Source: Oceanospirillaceae bacterium (GTDB lineage: Bacteria; Pseudomonadota; Gammaproteobacteria; Pseudomonadales; Balneatricaceae). From it: a stretch of 11,593 bases of DNA. The stretch spans positions 1 through 11,593 of the forward strand of contig JAGSHA010000067.1 in assembly GCA_023954795.1 (NCBI GenBank), in the 5' to 3' direction. The position numbers and the translations under genes are program-made. Of this stretch, positions 1 through 6,848 are shown in pieces (the first letter of the stretch is position 1; the number at the start of each line of letters is the position of its first letter). A model generated the notes under the pieces. That model did not search any database, was not told the origin of the DNA, and saw only the letters and a list, made by a program, of their open reading frames with translations.

Positions 1-360
1 ACGCAGATCAGCACCGCGCTGCACAGAGCTACGACGGCCACCACCGCCGCCACCGAAGATGTCACCGAAGACATCACCAAAGATGTCACCAAAACCGCCT
101 TCAAAGCCACCGCCCTGACCGCCACCCATATTAGGGTTCACACCCGCGTGGCCGTACTGGTCATACGCCGCTTTCTTCTGGGCATCAGACAGTACTTCAT
201 AAGCTTCGTTAACTTCTTTGAAGTTTTCTTCGGACTCTTTATCATCCGGATTGCGGTCCGGGTGATACTTCATCGCCATGCGGCGGAAGGCTTTTTTGAT
301 GTCGCGGTCAGAGGCGTTTTTATCAACGCCGAGTACTTCGTAGTAGTCTTGTTTTGACAT
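1..360 (-). CDS. dnaJ: Chaperone protein DnaJ (Hsp40), N-terminal part
   Basis: Co-chaperone that delivers unfolded clients to DnaK and stimulates its ATPase in the cytoplasm. The first 120 residues are visible; the rest lies beyond the left edge. The J domain occupies about residues 1-70, starting MSKQDYYEVLGV, with the invariant HPD at residues 33-35, which in this family triggers ATP hydrolysis by DnaK. It is followed by a Gly/Phe-rich linker with the repeated GD(I/V)FG unit (about residues 92-105) and a poly-Gly run, then GADLR, which normally leads into the client-binding domain. The zinc-finger and C-terminal domains are not in view. It is the last visible gene of the grpE-dnaK-dnaJ cluster, 164 bases after dnaK. 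The ribosome-binding site before the ATG is weak. Identity is secure from the J domain, the G/F region and the position. Confidence 0.97.
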   Translation of the reverse strand, partial: MSKQDYYEVLGVDKNASDRDIKKAFRRMAMKYHPDRNPDDKESEENFKEVNEAYEVLSDAQKKAAYDQYGHAGVNPNMGGGQGGGFEGGFGDIFGDVFGDIFGGGGGGRRSSVQRGADLR

Positions 361-383
361 AGTCGGTTCTGGCTATCACTGTT

Positions 384-444
384 GCCGGCGGCACCGGCCG
401 GATACGACAACGCGGGCCGAAGCTGTTGAGCCCCGAATCCCGCG
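384..444 (-). other. Structured spacer between dnaK and dnaJ
   Basis: The 164-base dnaK-dnaJ gap holds GC-rich inverted repeats. CGCGGG (411-416) pairs with CCCGCG (439-444). Read in the transcript direction, an inner helix GGGGCU/AGCUUC closes a CAAC loop between these arms, giving a nested stem-loop. A second small inverted repeat, GCCGG/CCGGC, lies at 384-398. There is no run of T after either hairpin, so an intrinsic terminator is unlikely. An attenuator, an RNase processing site or a mRNA-stabilising structure is possible. The structure is seen in the sequence; its role is not known. Confidence 0.45.
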
Positions 445-524
445 ATGCCTTGAATAGAAGTTACCCGGCAGGTTCATGATGATCCATACCGAATAACTCC
501 CTGTTCAGAAGTCAGACGTAGAAA

Positions 525-2447
525 TTACTTCTTGTCGTCCTTAACCTCTTCAAACTCAGCATCCACAGCATCGTCGCCCGGTTTAGCTTCTTCGCCACCT
601 GCCGCTTGCTCTGCTTCTGCCTGCTGAGCTGCATCAGCGTACATCTTCTGGGCTACGCCAGAGATCGCTTCAGTCAGTGCAGCAGTTTTTGTATCAATCG
701 CTTCTTTGTCGTCGCCTTTCAGGACTTCTTCCAGTTCAGCGGTTGCGCTTTCGATGTTCGCTTTCTCTTCGTCAGTCGCTTTGTCACCGGCTTCTTCCAT
801 GGTCTTCTTCGCAGAATGAACCATTGCGTCGCCCTGGTTACGCGCCTGAGTCAGCTCTTCAAACTTCTTATCTTCTTCAGCGTTCGCTTCTGCGTCGCGT
901 ACCATCTGTTCGATTTCATCATCGCTCAGACCAGAAGATGCTTTGATGACGATAGACTGTTCTTTACCCGTCGCATTGTCCTTCGCGTGTACGTTCAGGA
1001 TACCGTTGGCATCCAGATCGAAGGTCACTTCGATCTGAGGCATGCCACGTGGTGCTGGCGGGATATCTGCCAGGTCGAAGCGACCCAGAGATTTGTTCTG
1101 TGCTGCCTGCTTACGCTCACCCTGTACAACGTGAATCGTTACCGCTGTCTGGTTGTCGTCTGCAGTAGAGAACGTCTGAGATTTCTTCGTTGGGATCGTC
1201 GTGTTCTTCTCGATCAGAGGCGTTGCCACGCCACCCATGGTTTCGATACCCAGCGTCAGAGGCGTTACGTCCAGCAGCAGCACGTCTTTCACGTCACCGG
1301 CCAGAACGGCACCCTGAATAGATGCACCCATGGCTACAGCTTCATCCGGGTTTACATCTTTACGAGGTTCTTTACCAAAGAACTCAGCAACCGCTGCCTG
1401 TACCATTGGCATACGTGTCTGGCCACCGACCAGAATCACTTCATCGATCTCAGACGCAGACAGGTCTGCATCCTGCAGCGCGGTGCGGCAAGGATCGATA
1501 GAACGTTTCACCAGCGCTTCAACCAGAGACTCCAGTTTCGCACGTGTCACTTTAACGTTCAGGTGTTTAGGACCGGTTGCATCGGCAGTGATGTACGGCA
1601 GGTTAACGTCAGTCTGCTGTGCAGAAGACAGTTCACACTTCGCTTTCTCAGCCGCTTCTTTCAGACGCTGCAGTGCCAGCGGATCATTGTGCAGATCGAT
1701 ACCGGATTCTTTCTTGAACTCTGCTGCCAAATACTCGATCAGGCGCAAGTCGAAATCTTCACCACCGAGGAATGTGTCACCGTTGGTCGCCAGTACTTCG
1801 AACTGGTGCTCACCGTCAACATCCGCAATCTCAATAACGGAGATATCGAAAGTACCACCACCCAGATCGAATACAGCAATGGTTTTGTCGCCTTTGGACT
1901 TATCCATGCCGTACGCCAGCGCCGCAGCGGTTGGCTCGTTGATGATACGTTTTACTTCAAGACCTGCGATACGGCCAGCATCTTTAGTCGCCTGACGCTG
2001 CGCATCGTTGAAGTATGCAGGCACGGTTACAACCGCTTCTGTCACACCTTCACCCAGATAGTCTTCTGCAGTTTTCTTCATCTTTTTCAAGATTTCAGCA
2101 GAGATCTGAGGTGCAGCCAGTTTATCGTCACGCACCTGTACCCACGCATCGCCGTTGTCAGCTTCAACGATTTTGTACGGCACCATTTTGATGTCTTTCT
2201 GTACAACATCGTCTTTAAAACGACGACCAATCAGTCGCTTGATCGCAAACAGAGTGTTGTCCGGGTTAGTTACCGCCTGACGCTTTGCAGGCTGGCCGAC
2301 CAGTGTTTCACCATCGTCAACGTATGCAACGATAGACGGGGTAGTACGATCACCCTCTGCGTTTTCGATAACCTTGCTCTTTTCACCATCCAGGATAGCT
2401 ACGCATGAGTTGGTAGTACCCAGGTCGATACCGATGATTTTACCCAT
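525..2447 (-). CDS. dnaK: Molecular chaperone DnaK (Hsp70)
   Basis: ATP-driven cytoplasmic Hsp70 that binds exposed hydrophobic segments of proteins and, in gammaproteobacteria, also helps control sigma-32. The product is 640 residues against 638 in E. coli. The nucleotide-binding domain covers about 1-388, with the phosphate-1 loop GIDLGTTNS at 6-14 and the phosphate-2 motif FDLGGGTFD near 200. The interdomain linker VLLL falls exactly at 389-392, as in E. coli. The substrate-binding beta and helical lid domains follow, and the C-terminus EFEEVKDDKK carries the EEVKDD-type tail. The ATG is preceded by a clear Shine-Dalgarno (TTGGAG). The gene follows grpE after 129 bases and has its own sigma-32-like promoter in that gap. 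A 600-codon open frame on the opposite strand is a codon-bias shadow. Confidence 0.99.
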   Translation of the reverse strand: MGKIIGIDLGTTNSCVAILDGEKSKVIENAEGDRTTPSIVAYVDDGETLVGQPAKRQAVTNPDNTLFAIKRLIGRRFKDDVVQKDIKMVPYKIVEADNGDAWVQVRDDKLAAPQISAEILKKMKKTAEDYLGEGVTEAVVTVPAYFNDAQRQATKDAGRIAGLEVKRIINEPTAAALAYGMDKSKGDKTIAVFDLGGGTFDISVIEIADVDGEHQFEVLATNGDTFLGGEDFDLRLIEYLAAEFKKESGIDLHNDPLALQRLKEAAEKAKCELSSAQQTDVNLPYITADATGPKHLNVKVTRAKLESLVEALVKRSIDPCRTALQDADLSASEIDEVILVGGQTRMPMVQAAVAEFFGKEPRKDVNPDEAVAMGASIQGAVLAGDVKDVLLLDVTPLTLGIETMGGVATPLIEKNTTIPTKKSQTFSTADDNQTAVTIHVVQGERKQAAQNKSLGRFDLADIPPAPRGMPQIEVTFDLDANGILNVHAKDNATGKEQSIVIKASSGLSDDEIEQMVRDAEANAEEDKKFEELTQARNQGDAMVHSAKKTMEEAGDKATDEEKANIESATAELEEVLKGDDKEAIDTKTAALTEAISGVAQKMYADAAQQAEAEQAAGGEEAKPGDDAVDAEFEEVKDDKK

Positions 2448-2518
2448 TCGAATTCACTCCAAGTTTCTGCCCGTTAAGACGGGTCAGCGATCAAATCTTT
2501 AAAATATGCTTTGCAATC

Positions 2519-2549
2519 TATATTGGTGCGGCTGAATCAGTTTCAAGGG
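2519..2549 (-). promoter_or_regulatory. Sigma-32-like heat-shock promoter before dnaK
   Basis: On the minus strand a -35 element CCCTTGAAA (2549 to 2541) is followed after 13 bases by ACCAATATA (2527 to 2519). This compares with the sigma-32 consensus CTTGAAA and CCCCATnTA. The -35 is essentially perfect and the -10 has two mismatches. It lies in the grpE-dnaK gap, 72 bases upstream of the dnaK ATG, so dnaK can probably be transcribed separately from grpE as well as by read-through. Confidence 0.6.
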
Positions 2550-2576
2550 CCGCGACCAATTTTTATTCAGTCAGTT

Positions 2577-3173
2577 TCAGGCTTTCGACACCATCACCAT
2601 CGCCGGACGAACCAAGCGACCATTCAGGCTGTAACCCTTTTGCATAACCGCTACAACAGTGTTTGGCGCTACGCCTTCAGCAGGCACCATGGACATCGCC
2701 TGATGCAGTTCAGGGTTAAACGCTTCACCCTCAGGGTTAAGCTGTTCAACGTTGAATTTAGCCAGTCCGGCGATCAGCATATCCAGTGTCATCTCAACAC
2801 CTTCAAGCATCGGCTTCACCGCTTCGTCATCACCTGCAGCCTCAATCGCACGCTCCAGGTTATCGACAACACCCAGCATTTCCGTCGCAAATTTCTCAAC
2901 GCCAAACTTATGCGCTTTTTCAACATCCTGTTCGGCACGACGTCGAATGTTCTGAGTCTCCGCCTGACCACGCAGTATCTGGTCTTTCAACGCGGCTGCT
3001 TCTGCCTGCGAGACTTCCAGCTGGCTCATCAATTCCGCTAGGCTTAGCAGCTCTGGAGAGCCCTCTTCCGCAAGAGGATCAGACTCAGTTGCCGCCTGCT
3101 CGTCTACAGTTACTTCTTCAGCAACGGTTTGTTCAGTTGCTTCAGCTTCAGGGGCTTTATCTTCGTTCGCCAT
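2577..3173 (-). CDS. grpE: Nucleotide exchange factor GrpE
   Basis: Homodimeric exchange factor that releases ADP from DnaK and so resets the chaperone cycle. The product is 198 residues (E. coli 197). It has an acidic disordered N-terminus (residues 1-40), a long helical dimerisation segment (about 45-135, including the QAETQNIRRRAEQDVEKAHKF region typical of the family) and the C-terminal beta domain that contacts DnaK (VPAEGVAPNTVVAVMQKGY and LVRPAMVMVSKA). The start is supported by a GGAG Shine-Dalgarno eight bases before the ATG. It is the first gene of the cluster and lies directly downstream of a near-consensus heat-shock promoter. Confidence 0.98.
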   Translation of the reverse strand: MANEDKAPEAEATEQTVAEEVTVDEQAATESDPLAEEGSPELLSLAELMSQLEVSQAEAAALKDQILRGQAETQNIRRRAEQDVEKAHKFGVEKFATEMLGVVDNLERAIEAAGDDEAVKPMLEGVEMTLDMLIAGLAKFNVEQLNPEGEAFNPELHQAMSMVPAEGVAPNTVVAVMQKGYSLNGRLVRPAMVMVSKA

Positions 3174-3231
3174 CTGGAATCTCCAACGCTTACCGCACTT
3201 CGGTGCACACAGTTATTTATACCTGTCGCTG

Positions 3232-3259
3232 TATATGGGGACCGTCGAATAGTTTTCAA
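3232..3259 (-). promoter_or_regulatory. Near-consensus sigma-32 promoter of grpE
   Basis: On the minus strand TTGAAA (3259 to 3254), a 13-base spacer, then CCCCATATA (3240 to 3232). This -10 element fits the sigma-32 consensus CCCCATnTA completely, and spacing is in the accepted range. It lies 59 bases before the grpE start and should make the cluster heat-inducible. Confidence 0.85.
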
Positions 3260-3300
3260 CAGCAATAACCACAATTTTTTGTCACGAATAGCGTTTCTGT

Positions 3301-3329
3301 TTGCACTCTCGCTGATTATCGCTTATACA
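3301..3329 (+). promoter_or_regulatory. Possible sigma-70 promoter of recN
   Basis: TTGCAC (3301-3306), 17 bases, TATACA (3324-3329). The hexamers fit only moderately. The spacing, and a predicted start near 3336 just before the LexA box, make it a reasonable candidate for an SOS-repressed promoter. Confidence 0.4.
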
Positions 3330-3339
3330 GTACAAAACA

Positions 3340-3355
3340 CTGTATAAATACACAG
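3340..3355 (+). promoter_or_regulatory. LexA (SOS) box of recN
   Basis: CTGTATAAATACACAG fits the gammaproteobacterial LexA pattern CTG-N10-CAG, with the AT-rich core and the ATACAC-type right half. It lies 23 bases before the recN ATG. RecN is a well-known LexA regulon member. An additional perfect 9-base inverted repeat, TTATACAGT (3323-3331) and ACTGTATAA (3339-3347), overlaps its left half. Confidence 0.85.
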
Positions 3356-3378
3356 CAAACAAAGACAGGCAACTGACG

Positions 3379-5046
3379 ATGCTGAATCAGATAACCATCC
3401 GTGACTACGCCATTGTTGACGAACTCGATCTGGAACTGCAGAACGGAATGACCGTTGTTAGCGGCGAAACCGGCGCGGGCAAGTCGATCATGCTCGATGC
3501 GTTGGGACTGACCCTGGGTGACCGCGCCGATAGTGGTACCGTTCGTCATGGCGCAGAGCGTGCGGAGATTACTGCCAGCTTTGACGTGTCCCAAATTCCT
3601 GAAGCAACCGCGTGGTTGCAACAGCAGGAACTTGATCAGGAGGGTGACTGTATTTTGCGTCGGGTCATCACTCGTGAAGGCCGCTCACGTTGCTATATCA
3701 ACAATCGCCCGAGTCCGATTGCAGCAGTGCGCGAGCTCAGCGAACATCTGATCGACATCCACGGCCAGCACGAACACCAGCGCCTGTTGAATAAAGACCA
3801 CCATCGCTTGCTGCTCGATCAGTATGCTGGCGCCACCTTACTGGCTGGCAAGACCCAGCGCGCTTATACCCAGTGGCGTAAACTGGACAAACAACTTCGT
3901 CAGCTCACCGAAGTCAGCGACGAGCAGATCGCTCGCATTCAACTGCTCAGCTATCAGATAGAAGAGCTGGACCAGCTTAGCCCTAGCGACGGCGAACTGC
4001 AGGCACTGGAACAAGAACAAAAACAGCTCGCCAACGCCGCTGATATTTTGCACAACGGCCATCAATTGATGAACCTCACGACTGAAGGGGAAGGCAATAA
4101 CTGTCTGACACTGCTGAATCAGTGTCTGCACCTGCTCAGCGACATGTCCGATCAGCAAGGTATTCAACAAGTTTCAGAGATGCTCAACAGTGCACATATC
4201 CAGATCGAAGAAGCCGGGGGCGAACTGCGTCATTATCTGGATGGCGTTGCGCTAAACCCTGAGCGTCAGCAGGAAGTCGAAGACCGCTTATCAACGCTGT
4301 ATGACATCGCCCGCAAACATAAAGTACAACCCGAAGAGCTGCCACAATTACATCAAGCGTTGGCAGAAGAGCTTCAGACGCTTAATCACAGTGATGAGGC
4401 TCTGGAACACCTGGGGCAAAAAGTAGACGAACACTACGCGCTGTTTCTAAAAGAAGCAGAAAAACTCAGTGCCAGCCGTACCAAAGCTGCTCGTAAACTG
4501 AATAAAGCCGTCGACGAACAGCTGCATAATCTGGGGATGCTGGCGGCTAACTTCCAGGTTCAACTCACGCCCAACGAAACAGGCCAGATAAGCGCACATG
4601 GACTAGAAGAGGTCGAATTCCTCATCAGTACCAATAAAGGCCAGCAAGCACGGCCGCTGGCCAAAATCGCTTCAGGCGGTGAGTTGTCGCGGATCAGCCT
4701 CGCCATACAAGTGATTACCGCCCAAACTTCCAGCACTCCAACATTGATATTTGACGAAGTTGATGTGGGTATTGGCGGCGCCGTCGCCGAGGTGGTAGGC
4801 CGCCTGATGCGTCAACTGGGTACACAAGCTCAGATTCTATGCGTCACGCATCAACCTCAAGTGGCCTCTCAAGGCCATCAACACTTGTTTGTTAGCAAGA
4901 AAGCACGCAAACAACAAACCTTTACCCGCATAAACCGTCTCAGACGTGATGAGCGCGTACAAGAGGTCGCCCGGATGTTAGGGGGTATTGATATCACTGA
5001 ACGTTCCGTTGAGCACGCTCGCGAGATGCTCGGCTTTAGCGCTTAA
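3379..5046 (+). CDS. recN: DNA repair protein RecN
   Basis: SMC-like ATPase that acts at DNA double-strand breaks and promotes RecA-dependent repair and sister-chromatid cohesion. The product is 555 residues, near the usual 550-560. The N-terminal half of the ATPase head carries the Walker A motif GETGAGKS at residues 29-36. A long Gln/Glu/Leu-rich helical region (about 155-370) forms the coiled coil, shorter than in true SMC proteins. The C-terminal half of the head has the ABC signature around SGGELS (432-437), Walker B LIFDE (456-460) with the DVGIGG loop, and the switch histidine in VTHQPQ (His491). The start MLNQITIRDYAIVDEL matches the family N-terminus. It is transcribed divergently from grpE, under a LexA box, and ends at a strong terminator shared with fur. 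Confidence 0.98.
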   Translation: MLNQITIRDYAIVDELDLELQNGMTVVSGETGAGKSIMLDALGLTLGDRADSGTVRHGAERAEITASFDVSQIPEATAWLQQQELDQEGDCILRRVITREGRSRCYINNRPSPIAAVRELSEHLIDIHGQHEHQRLLNKDHHRLLLDQYAGATLLAGKTQRAYTQWRKLDKQLRQLTEVSDEQIARIQLLSYQIEELDQLSPSDGELQALEQEQKQLANAADILHNGHQLMNLTTEGEGNNCLTLLNQCLHLLSDMSDQQGIQQVSEMLNSAHIQIEEAGGELRHYLDGVALNPERQQEVEDRLSTLYDIARKHKVQPEELPQLHQALAEELQTLNHSDEALEHLGQKVDEHYALFLKEAEKLSASRTKAARKLNKAVDEQLHNLGMLAANFQVQLTPNETGQISAHGLEEVEFLISTNKGQQARPLAKIASGGELSRISLAIQVITAQTSSTPTLIFDEVDVGIGGAVAEVVGRLMRQLGTQAQILCVTHQPQVASQGHQHLFVSKKARKQQTFTRINRLRRDERVQEVARMLGGIDITERSVEHAREMLGFSA

Positions 5047-5064
5047 GCGAAACGTCAGGCACAA

Positions 5065-5090
5065 AAAAGCCGACCCTGAGGTCGGCTTTT
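5065..5090. terminator. Bidirectional intrinsic terminator between recN and fur
   Basis: Perfect 11-base inverted repeat AAAAGCCGACC / GGTCGGCTTTT around a CTGA loop, with an A-run on one side and a T-run on the other. It works in principle for both convergent genes: 18 bases past the recN stop and 24 bases past the fur stop. Confidence 0.93.
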
Positions 5091-5114
5091 CAATTTCAAT
5101 CGTAGCATGGAAGA

Positions 5115-5540
5115 TTACTTATCTTCGCAGCCTTCAGTACAAACACCGTACAGATACAAGGTGCGATCGGTTACGGTAAAGCCCAGGCTTTCTGCAATCT
5201 CATGCTGACGACGTGTCAGCTCTGCATCCGAAAACTCAGCAACCTTGCCACATTTCACACACACGACGTGATCATGCTGATCATCACGCGCCAGTTCAAA
5301 TACTGAGTGACCGCCTTCAAAGTGATGACGGGATACCAAACCCGCCGCCTCAAACTGGGTCAACACACGATAAACCGTGGCCAAACCTACATCTTCACCC
5401 GAGTTCATCAACAGCTTGTAGATATCTTCCGCGCTGAAGTGCTCACCGGCATCCGCTTGCTCGAGGATCTGGTAAATTTTAACGCGTGGAAGCGTTACTT
5501 TTAGTCCGGCCTTACGCAGTTCCTGGTTTTCGATTGCCAT
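5115..5540 (-). CDS. fur: Ferric uptake regulator Fur
   Basis: Iron-responsive dimeric repressor; the Fe(II)-bound form binds Fur boxes in front of iron-uptake genes. The product is 141 residues, close to the usual 148. The winged-helix DNA-binding domain covers about 1-83, with the recognition helix in the VGLATVYRVLTQF region (51-63). Metal-binding residues are visible: His34, Glu82, the HDH triplet 89-91 and the CxxC pair Cys94/Cys97. A second cysteine pair, Cys134 and Cys138, lies near the C-terminus. MAIENQELRKAGLKVTLPRV is the standard N-terminus and fixes the start. It is convergent with recN and divergent from bamE, the arrangement known in Pseudomonas (fur-omlA). No convincing Fur box was found in its own upstream region. 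Confidence 0.97.
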   Translation of the reverse strand: MAIENQELRKAGLKVTLPRVKIYQILEQADAGEHFSAEDIYKLLMNSGEDVGLATVYRVLTQFEAAGLVSRHHFEGGHSVFELARDDQHDHVVCVKCGKVAEFSDAELTRRQHEIAESLGFTVTDRTLYLYGVCTEGCEDK

Positions 5541-5626
5541 AATAATTCTCTATGCTGTTCCTGACACGGAATGATACACTCGCTCCATTATCCGCATTTA
5601 ATGACGAAAGTGGAAGACAGAAAGAA

Positions 5627-5956
5627 ATGCAAAAAATTCTTGTTAGCGTTGCTCTTATAGCTTTGTTGTCAGGCTGTTCCGGATTTCCGGGTGTTTACAA
5701 GATTGATGTTCAGCAAGGTAATGTTGTCACCCAAAAAATGGTTGACCAGCTACGCCCTGGAATGACCCGCAGTCAGGTCCGCTATGTTATGGGGACACCT
5801 TTGCTAACCGACACCTTCCATGAAGATCGTTGGGACTATATCTACACCATGCAGGAAGGCAAAGGCGACTATAGCCGCAAAAACCTAACCATTGTGTTTG
5901 AAAATAACACCCTTGCTGCGATTCGCGGCGACTACCGTCCTGATACCACCAACTAA
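5627..5956 (+). CDS. bamE: Outer membrane assembly lipoprotein BamE (SmpA/OmlA)
   Basis: Small lipoprotein of the BAM complex that inserts beta-barrel proteins in the outer membrane. The product is 109 residues when started at the ATG at 5627. The open frame extends 25 codons further upstream, but only this start places a signal peptide at the N-terminus: MQKILVSVALIALLSGC, with lipobox LSGC and the acylated Cys at residue 17. The residue after Cys is Ser, consistent with outer-membrane sorting. The SmpA/OmlA domain follows, with QGNVVTQKMVDQLRPGMTRSQV, VMGTPLLTDTFHEDRWDYIY and the strand LTIVFENNTLAAIRGD. It is divergent from fur and convergent with rnfH, as in Pseudomonas. A GAAAGAA purine stretch serves as a weak ribosome-binding site. 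Confidence 0.96.
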   Translation: MQKILVSVALIALLSGCSGFPGVYKIDVQQGNVVTQKMVDQLRPGMTRSQVRYVMGTPLLTDTFHEDRWDYIYTMQEGKGDYSRKNLTIVFENNTLAAIRGDYRPDTTN

Positions 5957-5994
5957 GCAGCCATCATCTTCAGTTTTTATCTGGAACGTGCAGT

Positions 5995-6294
5995 TTATTC
6001 AGCGTCTTTCTTCGCTTTCATTTTAGCTGCGCGTTTTGCTCTTGCTTCTTTCGGATCTGCGATCAGTGGTCGGTACAACTCGACTCGCTGACCTTCCTTC
6101 ATAATCGTATCTTTTGGATTACGAATCGCTTTACCAAAGATTCCCATAGGAATCGTCTCGGGATCGATCTCCGGATATGTTTCCACAATACCAGAACGTA
6201 TCACCACATCGTACGCTGAACAGTCTTCCTCGACCTGCAACGCAATGATCTTCTGATCATGCGGTAATGCATAAGCTACTTCTACTCGGATCAT
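5995..6294 (-). CDS. rnfH: RnfH family protein (RatB, UPF0125)
   Basis: Small soluble protein of 99 residues with a ubiquitin-like beta-grasp fold expected from its family. Visible family hallmarks are the N-terminus IRVEVAYALPHDQKIIAL, the central IPMGIFGKAI and the C-terminal GQRVELYRPLIADPKEARAKRA. Its biochemical role is unsettled. The name comes from location next to Rnf genes in some species, and RatB from a proposed antitoxin role to RatA. It starts 15 bases after ratA on the same strand, so the two are almost surely co-transcribed. It is convergent with bamE; only 38 bases separate the stops and no terminator is seen there. Confidence 0.95.
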   Translation of the reverse strand: MIRVEVAYALPHDQKIIALQVEEDCSAYDVVIRSGIVETYPEIDPETIPMGIFGKAIRNPKDTIMKEGQRVELYRPLIADPKEARAKRAAKMKAKKDAE

Positions 6295-6309
6295 GAAAAT
6301 ACCTGTCGG

Positions 6310-6738
6310 TTAGTAGATCTCATCAGAGCGGGTCACAAACGCTTCAACCATTGTAGTTGCCGCCTGATTAAACACACGCCCCATCGCCAGAGACGTCAGT
6401 TTACCGGAAAAGTCGAACGACAGATTCAATTCTACCTTTGAGGCTTCATCACTCAACGGTGTGAATGTCCATACACCGGATAGGGAGGAGAACGGCCCAT
6501 CCACAAGTTCCATCGTCATCTCTTGTGGATGCGTCAGACGATTGCGGGTGGTAAAGCTATATTTCAAACCACCTTTCGACACATTCAGTGTCGCAACCAG
6601 CTCCTTTTCAGTCCGGCTGATGAGATCCACCGACGCACACCAAGGTAAGAACTGGGGATAATTTTCAACATCATTCACCAGATCAAACATCTGTTCCGCA
6701 GTGTGCAGAACCAAAGCGCTGCGATCAACCTGTGTCAT
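6310..6738 (-). CDS. ratA: SRPBCC/START-domain protein RatA (COQ10-like)
   Basis: Single-domain START-fold (polyketide cyclase/COQ10 type) protein of 142 residues. In E. coli RatA was reported to bind the 50S subunit and block 70S formation. Its eukaryotic relative COQ10 binds ubiquinone, so a role in quinone function is the other candidate. Family motifs are visible: the early VLHTAEQMFDLVNDVENYPQFLPWC, the middle LKYSFTTRN and VDGPFSSLSGVWTFTPL, and the C-terminal helix TSLAMGRVFNQAATTMVEAF. A GAGG Shine-Dalgarno precedes the ATG. It forms an operon with rnfH and has its own promoter 31 bases upstream. Confidence 0.95.
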   Translation of the reverse strand: MTQVDRSALVLHTAEQMFDLVNDVENYPQFLPWCASVDLISRTEKELVATLNVSKGGLKYSFTTRNRLTHPQEMTMELVDGPFSSLSGVWTFTPLSDEASKVELNLSFDFSGKLTSLAMGRVFNQAATTMVEAFVTRSDEIY

Positions 6739-6768
6739 CTCACGACCTCTGAAAATAATTCGCGGCTG

Positions 6769-6796
6769 ATTATACGTGATTCCGCCGCTTTTTCAC
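6769..6796 (-). promoter_or_regulatory. Sigma-70 promoter of ratA-rnfH
   Basis: On the minus strand GTGAAA (6796 to 6791), 16 bases, then a perfect TATAAT (6774 to 6769). The predicted start gives a leader of about 25 bases before the ratA ATG that includes the GAGG Shine-Dalgarno. Confidence 0.65.
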
Positions 6797-6813
6797 GGGC
6801 GACTAAGGCAGAA

Positions 6814-6837
6814 GGCGGTTACCTGATGATAACCGCC
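6814..6837 (-). terminator. Probable terminator hairpin of the transporter gene
   Basis: Perfect 8-base inverted repeat GGCGGTTA / TAACCGCC around an 8-base loop, 11 bases past the stop of the transporter gene. The T-run after it is poor (TTCTGCCTT in the transcript direction), so termination may be partial. Confidence 0.55.
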
Positions 6838-6848
6838 GATCGAACAAC

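Noticed and set aside
58..93. Tandem 12-base repeats near the left edge
   Set aside because: They encode the GDIFGDVFGDIFG stretch common in the Gly/Phe region of DnaJ and need no other explanation.
606..2408. A 600-codon open frame antisense to dnaK
   Set aside because: Antisense open frames are a known effect of codon bias in dnaK. The translated product is rich in Cys, Arg and Phe, looks unlike a protein family, and has no supported start.
5541..5626. A Fur box in the fur-bamE gap (AATGATACACTCGCTCCATTATC)
   Set aside because: The two halves resemble GATAAT-type units only loosely and do not fit the 19-base palindrome, so autoregulation is not supported.
5552..5626. A 25-codon N-terminal extension of bamE
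   Set aside because: It would bury the lipoprotein signal peptide inside the protein; the ATG at 5627 puts the lipobox Cys at residue 17.
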